Source: Nocardia pneumoniae NBRC 100136
Lineage (GTDB): Bacteria > Actinomycetota > Actinomycetes > Mycobacteriales > Mycobacteriaceae
Length of the DNA: 64,000 nucleotides
Assembly: GCF_000308755.1 (NCBI RefSeq)
Contig: NZ_BAGF01000006.1
Span: forward strand, 62,001-126,000
Direction of reading: 5' to 3'
A model generated the notes under the pieces. The model saw only the letters and a list, made by a program, of their open reading frames with translations, ran no database searches and was not told the origin of the DNA. This document shows positions 38,989 to 46,232 of the stretch, piece after piece (position 1 is the first letter of the stretch; each line of letters begins with the position of its first letter). Made by a program: the position numbers and the translations under genes.

Positions 38989-39336
38989 CGTTGGTCACCA
39001 TTCGTTCGGGGGCGCGATCGGGTCGAGCATACGAAACCCACCGGAAGTGACTGAAGGCGGCTGCCCTCAAAATCTCACCCGGTGCTCGGCAAGGCCGCTG
39101 AGCTGCGGTGACTATGGCATTCGGGTCGACGTCACGGCGCACGGTCGCGGTCATCGAGAACGCGGCTCGAGGCGGATCGATCACACGCGCCTCCCTCGGC
39201 ATGTTCCGTAGTGCGACACCGTGACGGAGGCTGTGCGGCCCGCTTGCCCTGCTACCGCGCGCCGGGGCAGGCGGCGCTCCAGCGCATGGGTGAGCCGATG
39301 TGGACCGCGGGCGGCGGCAGCAATGCTCGCGGTCGC
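38989..39336. other. Intergenic gap (348 bp)
   Basis: Between the acyl-CoA dehydrogenase start and the metal-transporter permease stop. I see no gene, hairpin or convincing promoter beyond what the dehydrogenase must use. Confidence 0.4.
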
Positions 39337-40206
39337 TCAGCGAGCGCGAGCCAGGCGGCGGTGGCGGGTTCCGAGTATGCGGCAGCCGAGGTAGATCAGG
39401 AACGAAATCGTGGTGACGAACGTCGAGACCGGGACGCCGGGCGCCAGCGACAGCAGAATGCCGCCGACCGCGGCGATTTCGGCGAACACCACGGCGAGCA
39501 CGGTGGCCCGCACCGGATTCGCGGTGAGCTGGGCCGCGGCGGCGGCCGGGGTGATCAACAGCGCGAGCACCAGCAGCGCCCCGACGATCTGCACGCCGAA
39601 TGCCGCCGTAATGCCGAGGAGCACGGCGAACACGATGGACAGCGCGCGCACCGGGACCCCGCGCGCCACCGCCACCTCCGGATCGGAGCTGGCGAACAGC
39701 AGCGGCCGGTAGACGAACGCGAGCACCGCGATCACCCCCGCCGTGCATACCGCGAGCAATCCGAGGCCGTTGTTGCCGACGCTGACCACCTGGCCGGTGA
39801 GCAGCGAGAACTTCGATCCCGCACGGTCGGGCCCCAGCCACAGGAACAGCACCGAGAGTCCGAGCCCGAACGAGAGCACCACCGCGATCACCGAATCGCG
39901 CTCGCGCGCACGGGTTCCCAGCAGACCGAAGAGCACCGCGGCGACCACGGACCCGGCGATGGCGCCCAGGCCGACGCCGATACCGGCCAGCAGCGCCGCG
40001 GCGGCGCCGGTCAGCGACAGCTCGCTGGTGCCGTGCACGGCGAAGGACATCTGCCTGCTGATGATCAGTGGACCGATCACCCCGGACAGCAGCCCGAGCA
40101 GCGCCGCGGCCAGCAACGCCTGCTGGACGAAGCCGTAGGACAGCAGGTTCGTGGTGGTGCCGAAGTCCAGCATCTTCGTGAGGACGCCGGAAAGCTTGTC
40201 GATCAC
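39337..40206 (-). CDS. Zinc/manganese-type ABC transporter permease
   Basis: A 289-aa ABC-3 (ZnuB/MntB) permease with about eight hydrophobic segments. GVQIVGALLVLALLITPAAAA is the family's coupling and pore signature. It overlaps the ATPase gene by 4 nt. Zinc is preferred as substrate because of the Zur-like box before the operon; manganese cannot be ruled out. Confidence 0.9.
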   Translation of the reverse strand: MIDKLSGVLTKMLDFGTTTNLLSYGFVQQALLAAALLGLLSGVIGPLIISRQMSFAVHGTSELSLTGAAAALLAGIGVGLGAIAGSVVAAVLFGLLGTRARERDSVIAVVLSFGLGLSVLFLWLGPDRAGSKFSLLTGQVVSVGNNGLGLLAVCTAGVIAVLAFVYRPLLFASSDPEVAVARGVPVRALSIVFAVLLGITAAFGVQIVGALLVLALLITPAAAAAQLTANPVRATVLAVVFAEIAAVGGILLSLAPGVPVSTFVTTISFLIYLGCRILGTRHRRLARAR

Positions 40207-41558
40207 GACCGCACTCCGCTCGGATCCTGCCGCGCCGCCGACCGGGTGGCATCGCCGCTGCCGTCGCCGTCGACCGGGTCGGCCGCGCCAGTGGTGGAAA
40301 CAGGCGGCGCTGTGCCAGCCGAAGGAGTCGCGTTGTCGTCGATCTCCGGGCGCCTGGATGTTCCGTTTCCTGGTGCCGAGTCGCTCGGCGTCAGTCGCGT
40401 GGGCCCGGCCCTGTTGGTTGCCGGATCGCCCGTGATCGCGGGCGCGGTTGTCAGTCCCGCGGTCGCCGGGCCAGCCGTCGCCGAGTCGCTCCGTGCCGGG
40501 TGACCCGACTCAGTGGTGTCGGTCGCCGGGCCATTCGGTGGTGCGGGCGTACCGCCGTCTGTTCTCGGATCGCCAGGTCGCGTGCCCCTGCCAGGAGACA
40601 CCGGATCGCTGGACCCGGCGACGCCGGACGCTGCGGCGCCGTCTGATGCCGAGACGCCGGGCGCGAACCCGTCGCCCGCCGCGCCATGGCAGTGCCCGCC
40701 CGCGGTGCCGAGCGCGTCCATCGTGTCGCCGGTGCCGACGACAACCAGACGCCCGCGCACCCGCAGGACGTCCACCTGGGTCCGGTACAGCTCGGAGAGG
40801 ACCGCCGAGGTCATCACCTCGTCCGGCGTTCCGATCCGGAATTGCCCGTCGACGAGGTACAGCACCCGGTCCACCAGCGGCAGAATCGGATTGATCTCGT
40901 GCGTCACGAACAGCACGGCGGTGTCGTGGGTGCGCCGCCGCCGGTCGATGAGCTCGGCGACCAGTCGCTGGTTGGCCAGGTCCAGGCTCAGCAGCGGCTC
41001 GTCGCACAGCAGCACCTTCGGATCGCCGACCAGGGCCTGCGCCACCCGCAGTCGCTGCTGCTCGCCGCCGGACATGGATTCCAGTGGCGCGTAAGCGAAG
41101 TGCTGCGCGCCGACGTCGGCGATGGCCGCGGCCACCTTGCGTCTGCGTTCGGCGCGGGAGCGCAGGCCGAGGCCCCAGCGGTGCCCGTCGACGCCCAGAC
41201 CGACGAGATCGACGCCGCGCAACTGCACTCCGGCGTCGATCGTCTTCTGTTGCGGCACATAGCCGATGTCGTGATTGCCGGTGCGCGCGGGCGCCCCCGC
41301 GATCCGCGCCGTGCCCGCACTCAGCCCGAGCTGGCCCAGCAGCACCTTCAGCAAGGACGTCTTGCCCGATCCATTCGGGCCGAGAACGGCGACGAATTCG
41401 CCGGGAGCGACACGGAGATCCAGCCCATCCCAGAGGATTCGATCGCCGAAGGACAATCGGGCCGATTCCAGCCGGACGACGGCCGAGTCGTCCGCACGGC
41501 TCGCTCGCCGCCGGTCGACCCGGTCGGTGTGCTCGGTCAGCGCGGCTCCCTTGTTCAT
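40203..41558 (-). CDS. Zinc/manganese-type ABC ATPase with long disordered tail
   Basis: A 451-aa protein. Residues 30-280 are a normal metal-importer ATPase: Walker A GPNGSGKTSLL, signature MSGGEQQRLRVAQAL, Walker B VLLCDEPLLSLD and H-loop FVTHEINPIL. Residues about 284-451 are a Pro/Ala/Thr/Gly-rich tail with GGHCHG near its start and no known domain; ordinary homologues end near residue 280. ATG 41558 is chosen because an upstream extension is unlike the family. Confidence 0.88.
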   Translation of the reverse strand: MNKGAALTEHTDRVDRRRASRADDSAVVRLESARLSFGDRILWDGLDLRVAPGEFVAVLGPNGSGKTSLLKVLLGQLGLSAGTARIAGAPARTGNHDIGYVPQQKTIDAGVQLRGVDLVGLGVDGHRWGLGLRSRAERRRKVAAAIADVGAQHFAYAPLESMSGGEQQRLRVAQALVGDPKVLLCDEPLLSLDLANQRLVAELIDRRRRTHDTAVLFVTHEINPILPLVDRVLYLVDGQFRIGTPDEVMTSAVLSELYRTQVDVLRVRGRLVVVGTGDTMDALGTAGGHCHGAAGDGFAPGVSASDGAAASGVAGSSDPVSPGRGTRPGDPRTDGGTPAPPNGPATDTTESGHPARSDSATAGPATAGLTTAPAITGDPATNRAGPTRLTPSDSAPGNGTSRRPEIDDNATPSAGTAPPVSTTGAADPVDGDGSGDATRSAARQDPSGVRS

Positions 41559-41562
41559 CTGC

Positions 41563-42444
41563 TCAGCCCAGCGCGGTGGCCAGCGCCTGCGCGTTCTTCG
41601 TCTGCCACTGAATGTAATCCACACCGTCGGGCAGGGTTTCGGAAACCTCGACCACCGTGATGCCCGCGTTCTGCGCGGTGCCCCGCAGATCCTTGGTGAT
41701 CTTGTCCTCGGTCTGCACGTTGTAGATCAGCGCGCGCACCCGCTTGCCGGTGAGCAGGTCCTGGGTGGCCGCGACGGCCGCCGGAGCCGGATCGGTCTCC
41801 TGCTCGATGGCCTCCTGGAACTCGTGCGGGGTGAGGTCATCGGCCCCGGCGGCGACCAGGAGGTAGTGCGCGATCGGCTCGGTCTGCAGCACCGGCGTTC
41901 TCGGGTGCTCGGCGGCCAGCTTGCCGGTGATCGCGGTGATCGCGGCGAGCCGGTCCTTGAACGCCTTCGCGCGCTCGGCGTAGGCCGAGGCCTTGTCCGG
42001 GTCCAGTTCGCCGAGCTGGGTCGCGATCCCGTCGGCCACCACGCCGACGGTGCGCACGTCGTACCAGATGTGCTCGTTCTCGTCGCTCTTGTCCACCCGG
42101 ACGGCGAAGGCGTCCACGGTGCGCTTGTTCGTGCCCGCCACCGCCTTCTCGGCGAACTCGTCGTAACCGCCGCCGTTGTACACCACCAGGTCGGCGTCGC
42201 TGAGCTCGGCGGACTCCACGGCCGAGGTCTCGTGCGAGTGCGGGTCGGCGGACGGATCGGTGATCAGCGACCGGACGGTGGCGTCGGGGCCCGCGATGGC
42301 GGCGGCGATATCGCCCCACACGTCGGTGGAGGCGACGACGGTGGGCCGGTCCGAGGCGCTCGAGTCGCCGCAGGCGGCGAGTGTCACGGCTGAGGCGATC
42401 CCCACGGCGAGGCTTACGCATCTCATGGCAAATCCGGTATTCAC
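41563..42444 (-). CDS. Zinc-type ABC transporter substrate-binding lipoprotein
   Basis: A 293-aa ZnuA-like protein. The signal peptide ends in lipobox TLAAC (about residue 26), so it is membrane-anchored. Metal ligands expected of the family are seen as His in DPHSHETS, His in NEHIWYDVRTV and His in EPIAHYLLVAAG, plus an acidic residue late in the chain. There is no His-rich loop. GTG 42444 has AGGAG nine bases upstream. First gene of the three-gene importer operon. Confidence 0.9.
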   Translation of the reverse strand: MNTGFAMRCVSLAVGIASAVTLAACGDSSASDRPTVVASTDVWGDIAAAIAGPDATVRSLITDPSADPHSHETSAVESAELSDADLVVYNGGGYDEFAEKAVAGTNKRTVDAFAVRVDKSDENEHIWYDVRTVGVVADGIATQLGELDPDKASAYAERAKAFKDRLAAITAITGKLAAEHPRTPVLQTEPIAHYLLVAAGADDLTPHEFQEAIEQETDPAPAAVAATQDLLTGKRVRALIYNVQTEDKITKDLRGTAQNAGITVVEVSETLPDGVDYIQWQTKNAQALATALG

Positions 42445-42478
42445 GTGGGGGCACTCCTGGCAGTCCGGCAGATCAAAA

Positions 42479-42493
42479 TGGAAATCGTTCCCG
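42479..42493. promoter_or_regulatory. Zur-like operator at the metal-importer promoter
   Basis: TGGAAATCGTTCCCG matches the actinobacterial Zur consensus TGAAAATCGTTTTCA at 11 of 15 positions, all other changes being transitions. It overlaps the start expected from TAGAGT (minus strand, 42498-42503). Confidence 0.5.
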
Positions 42494-42497
42494 TTTA

Positions 42498-42503
42498 ACT
42501 CTA
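42498..42503 (-). promoter_or_regulatory. -10 TAGAGT of the metal-importer operon
   Basis: TAGAGT on the minus strand places the transcript start near 42491, inside the Zur-like box. Confidence 0.4.
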
Positions 42504-42552
42504 GCAAAGCAGGTCAAACGGTAGATTCCGGCAGCCACGCGGAAACGAAAGA

Positions 42553-42592
42553 CGAAGGGCCCGTGAACGATTCCTCGTTCGCGGGCCCTTCG
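42553..42592 (-). terminator. Terminator of the otsB-GH15 gene
   Basis: On the minus strand CGAAGGGCCCGCGAACGA pairs with its complement (one G-U) over a 4-nt loop, followed by TCGTCTTTCGTTT. It is an 18-bp stem, 14 bp beyond the stop. Confidence 0.85.
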
Positions 42593-42606
42593 AGCGGTTT
42601 GCTACG

Positions 42607-45180
42607 TCAGACCAGCGCGGCCTCCACCGGCTGTCCGAGCAGCTGCGCGCACCGCAACAGGCCGAGATGGCTGTAGGCCTGCGGGTGGTTGCCGAGCGAG
42701 CGTTCGGCCACCGGGTCGTATTCCTCGCTGAGCAGTCCGGTCGGGCCAGCGACGTCGACCAGCTGGGCGAACAGCGCCTCGGCGTCCGAGCGCTTCCCGA
42801 TCAGCAGGTACGCCTCGACCAGCCAGGCCGCGCACAGGTGGAACCCGCCCTCGCCGCCGGGTAGTCCGTCGTCGTGGTGGTAGCGGTACACGGTCGAACC
42901 GCTGCGCAGCTCGGCCTCGGTCGCCACGACGGTCGCCGCGAACCGCGGGTCGGACGGATCGATCAGGCCGCTCAGCCCGATGTGCAGGGTCGCGGCGTCC
43001 AGGTCGGTGCCGTCGTAGGCCGCGGTGTAGGACTGCACCTCGTCGTTCCAGCCCTTGGCCTTCACCTCGTCGGCGATGGTGTCGCGCAGCACCGGCCAGT
43101 CCGGGTCGACCTCGCGATCGAACTTCTGCGCCAGGGTCAGCGCCCGGTCGACGGTGAGCCAGCCCATCACCTTCGAATACACGTGGTGGCGCGGGTTGCC
43201 GCGGATCTCCCAGATGCCGTGGTCGGGCTCCTGCCAGCGCCGCTGCACGGCCGAGACCATGGCGCACACCAGCTCCCAGTCGGCGTCCGGCAGCACGCCC
43301 GTCGGATCGGTGACGCCGCGCAGCTCCCTGGCGTGCGCCAGGGTCGCGATGAGATCGACGATCGGACCGAAGACGTCCAGCTGCACCTGCATGTTCGCCG
43401 CGTTGCCGACGCGCACCGGGCGCGAGCCCGCGTAGCCGGGGAGCTGGTCGATCGATGCCTCCGGCGGCAGCGTCTCGCCGTAGAGCGTGTACAGCGGGTG
43501 CAGGCGCTCGGGCCCGGGGATCGTCTCCAGCACCCGGTGCACCCACCCGAGGAAGTTCTCCGCCTCGGCGAGCGAGCCGAGCGAGACCAGCGCGGACGCG
43601 GTCAGCGCCGCGTCGCGCAGCCAGCAGTAGCGGTAGTCCCAGTTGCGGACGCCGCCGATGTCCTCGGGCAGCGAGGTGGTGGCCGCCGCGAGGATCGAGC
43701 CGGACGGGGCGTGCACGAGACCGCGCAGGGTGAGCGCGGAACGCTTCATCAGGTCCGGCTTCAGCGGCGGCAGCGTGAGCCCAGCGGCCCATTCCGACCA
43801 GTAGCGCTCCGCCTCGCGTCGCCGCTCCGCCTCACTGGTCTGGGCGGGTTCGAGATCCTGGGTGCCGCAGCGCAGTTCGAGGACGATCGGGCCGCGCGAC
43901 GGGTCCACCACGGCGCGTGCGGATTCATGGGTGCCGTCGGTGACGATCTCCCACTGCACGCCAGGGGACCGCAGCACGATCGGATCGTTGGTGCCGTACA
44001 CCCGCAGCCCGCCCTCCTGGGCCTCCAGGTTCACCGGAACCTGACCGAACTCCGGTCGCGGGGCGAAGGTGACCACGGCCTTCGCGTCGCCGGTGATCAC
44101 CCTGGTCAGATCGGTGCGGGTCGGCGCGACGTCGTGCGGCAGGTAGTCGGTGACCTGCAAACTGGCCCATCGGGTTTCGACGGTCATCGTGCCGTCGACG
44201 TAACGCTGCGAGAGCGGAAGGCCCGGCCGCTCCGGCTCGATGGTGAAGTGACCGCCCTGCGGGCCGCCGAGCAGGTGCGCGAACACCGCGGCCGAGTCCG
44301 GTTCCGGGTGGCAGAACCAGGTCACCGTGGCGTCGGGGGTGAGCAGCGCGACCGAGCGCGGGCTGGCCAGCATGGTCAGCCGCTCGATGCGCGGGGCGCT
44401 CGCTCCGGCCAGCCAGGTCCGCCGCTCCTCGAGCAGGTAGGCCAGTGCGCAAGCTACGGCCTCGGTGCTGTCCACCCGGAATTTGGCCAGGCTCTCGCCG
44501 TCGCCGACCTTGATGCCGACGTCCGGACCCGACAGCACCCGGAACGCCTTTTCGTCGGTGACGTCGTCGCCGAAGAACACCGCGGCCGAGGCGCCCGCCT
44601 GGTGGCGCACGGTGTCCAGCGCGGTGCCCTTGTCGGTCTGCACCACGGCCAGTTCGATGACGGCCTTGCCCTCGGTGACCTGAACGCCGAACCAGCACGC
44701 CGGGCCGAGCCGGACCTGCGAGAGCGCGCGATGCCCGATCTCGGGGCTCGCGTTGCGCACGTGCAGGGCCACACTGGCCGGTTTGATCTCGACCGTGACG
44801 CCGGGATTGTCCGCGGCGATCTTGTTGAGCGCCGACTGCAACTCTTGGAGCAGATGCTTGGCGTCGTTGTCGATCGCGTGGACGAAGCCCACGTCGAATT
44901 CCGAGCCGTGGCTGCCGATCAGTTGCACTTCGACCGGCAGGCGCGACAGCGCCGCGAGATCCCGCAGCGCGCGCCCGGATATCACGGCGGCGGTGGTACC
45001 GGTGAGGCCGGCGAGTGCCCGTAACGCGCTCACCGATTCCCGATGGGGAAAGGCTTTGGCCGGGTCGGACACGATGGGCGCGAGTGTCCCGTCGTAGTCC
45101 GATGCGACCAGCAGCCGTGGCACGCGCGCGACCGTCGACAGTGCACGGCGAAGTTCCAGTGGCAGATCCTGTGCGCTCAC
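42607..45180 (-). CDS. Trehalose-6-phosphate phosphatase fused to GH15 glycoside hydrolase
   Basis: An 857-aa fusion. Residues about 20-250 are an OtsB-type HAD phosphatase: nucleophile DYDGT at 28-32, cap domain with GSHGSEFD, and FGDDVTDEKAF. Residues about 265-857 are a GH15 (alpha/alpha)6 hydrolase of the trehalase/glucoamylase group, with RNWDYRYCWLRDA near residue 510. The first half makes trehalose from trehalose-6-phosphate; the second may hydrolyse trehalose or an alpha-glucan. No signal peptide. GTG 45180 follows TAGGTT by 6 nt. Confidence 0.92.
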   Translation of the reverse strand: MSAQDLPLELRRALSTVARVPRLLVASDYDGTLAPIVSDPAKAFPHRESVSALRALAGLTGTTAAVISGRALRDLAALSRLPVEVQLIGSHGSEFDVGFVHAIDNDAKHLLQELQSALNKIAADNPGVTVEIKPASVALHVRNASPEIGHRALSQVRLGPACWFGVQVTEGKAVIELAVVQTDKGTALDTVRHQAGASAAVFFGDDVTDEKAFRVLSGPDVGIKVGDGESLAKFRVDSTEAVACALAYLLEERRTWLAGASAPRIERLTMLASPRSVALLTPDATVTWFCHPEPDSAAVFAHLLGGPQGGHFTIEPERPGLPLSQRYVDGTMTVETRWASLQVTDYLPHDVAPTRTDLTRVITGDAKAVVTFAPRPEFGQVPVNLEAQEGGLRVYGTNDPIVLRSPGVQWEIVTDGTHESARAVVDPSRGPIVLELRCGTQDLEPAQTSEAERRREAERYWSEWAAGLTLPPLKPDLMKRSALTLRGLVHAPSGSILAAATTSLPEDIGGVRNWDYRYCWLRDAALTASALVSLGSLAEAENFLGWVHRVLETIPGPERLHPLYTLYGETLPPEASIDQLPGYAGSRPVRVGNAANMQVQLDVFGPIVDLIATLAHARELRGVTDPTGVLPDADWELVCAMVSAVQRRWQEPDHGIWEIRGNPRHHVYSKVMGWLTVDRALTLAQKFDREVDPDWPVLRDTIADEVKAKGWNDEVQSYTAAYDGTDLDAATLHIGLSGLIDPSDPRFAATVVATEAELRSGSTVYRYHHDDGLPGGEGGFHLCAAWLVEAYLLIGKRSDAEALFAQLVDVAGPTGLLSEEYDPVAERSLGNHPQAYSHLGLLRCAQLLGQPVEAALV

Positions 45181-45186
45181 GCATCC

Positions 45187-45192
45187 AACCTA
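45187..45192 (-). promoter_or_regulatory. -10 hexamer TAGGTT of the otsB-GH15 gene, leaderless type
   Basis: On the minus strand TAGGTT ends 6 nt before the GTG at 45180. Confidence 0.5.
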
Positions 45193-45368
45193 GTGATCGG
45201 AGGATTTTTTCAGGGGGCGGGCAAAACAATACTGGGTTGAATTTGCCGCACAGAAGAGCGCCGGTCCGCGTGCGCACGATAACGCACGTGTTGATCTCGC
45301 GTCCAACATATCCGCCCAGCTAACGGCAACGCGACCGGGTCGGGTGAGCTTCGTCGCAGTACAGGGGC

Positions 45369-45403
45369 AATTCGAGCCCGGCGTGGCGGCCGGGCGTCGA
45401 ATT
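45369..45403 (-). terminator. Hairpin downstream of kstR
   Basis: AATTCGAGCCCGGC pairs with GCCGGGC and TCGAATT (one bulged G) around a 6-nt loop. No U-tract. It separates kstR from the otsB-GH15 gene on the same strand. Confidence 0.45.
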
Positions 45404-45437
45404 CGCTCGGTGTGCGCTGACCTGGCCCGTCGTCCGT

Positions 45438-46088
45438 TTACTGGTTGCGTTCGCCGAGCAGCAGGTCGACGGTCAGTTCGAGACGTTCGGTGACGTCGGT
45501 CGCGGAGGCCCGCCGGGTCAGCCAGGCCACCAGATTCGACAACCAGACATCGCTGATCACCCGCGCGATGGCCAGCTGCCGTTCGGTGGGCTCGCCGTCG
45601 TTCATGGCGCGCGCGAACACCCGGTCCATCACCTTGCCGACGCGGTCGACCTCGGCGGCGGCCGAGGCGTCGGCGAACATGAACGCGCGGGTCATGGCCT
45701 CGGTGAGCAGCGGGTCGCGCTGCATCATCCGGGTGATCTGGGTCAGCAGCAGGTGCATGCGCTCCTGCGGAGTCTGTCCGGCAAGCGGCTTGCGTTTGCC
45801 TTCGATCTGCTCGAATTCGCGCGAGAGCGCCGAGACCAGCAGGTGCACCTTGGACGGGAAGTACCGATACAGCGTGCCGACCGCGACGTCGGCGCGCTCG
45901 GCCACCGCCCGCATCTGAACCGCGTCGTAACCGCCCTTGGACGCCAGCGCCAGGGTCGCGTCCAGAATCCGCTTGCGCCGCTCGCGCTGCGCCGCCGAGC
46001 TCAGTTCGTCCTCACTGAGCGTGGTGACCGTTGCGGCGGGCAGTGCCGCGCTCGGGTCGGCTGGCTGCGAACGGGACGGACTGGCCAT
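45438..46088 (-). CDS. kstR: KstR, sterol catabolism repressor
   Basis: A 216-aa TetR-family repressor closely like KstR (Rv3574). The helix-turn-helix is AVAERADVAVGTLYRYFPSKVHLLVSALSREFEQIE, and the conserved ligand domain includes MTRAFMFADASAAAEVDRVG. KstR is relieved by 3-oxo-cholestenoyl-CoA-type thioesters. ATG 46088 has GGAAAGGA upstream. It is divergent from fadE34, with a perfect KstR box between them, as in mycobacteria and Rhodococcus. Confidence 0.94.
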   Translation of the reverse strand: MASPSRSQPADPSAALPAATVTTLSEDELSSAAQRERRKRILDATLALASKGGYDAVQMRAVAERADVAVGTLYRYFPSKVHLLVSALSREFEQIEGKRKPLAGQTPQERMHLLLTQITRMMQRDPLLTEAMTRAFMFADASAAAEVDRVGKVMDRVFARAMNDGEPTERQLAIARVISDVWLSNLVAWLTRRASATDVTERLELTVDLLLGERNQ

Positions 46089-46183
46089 CGATGAAAGTCC
46101 TTTCCGGAAACGTCGTTTCGTCGGCCGCGTGCGCGGTCCGCCGCGGCGGCGATGGTCTCTTGACTTCCGCCCGGCTAGGATAT

Positions 46184-46197
46184 TAGAACATGTTCTA
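46184..46197. promoter_or_regulatory. KstR operator at kstR/fadE34
   Basis: TAGAACATGTTCTA fits TnnAACnnGTTnnA at every fixed base and is fully palindromic. It overlaps the start expected from TAGGAT (46176-46181) for the fadE34 operon. Confidence 0.93.
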
Positions 46198-46232
46198 GGT
46201 GTGGGAGTCACGCCGGAAAGGCGGTATGGAGT

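Noticed and set aside
39211..40503. A long plus-strand open frame (430 codons) rich in Arg, Gln, His and Asp
   Set aside because: It is the antisense shadow of the metal-transporter permease and ATPase, whose families are clear on the minus strand. Its composition is typical of antisense frames in GC-rich DNA.
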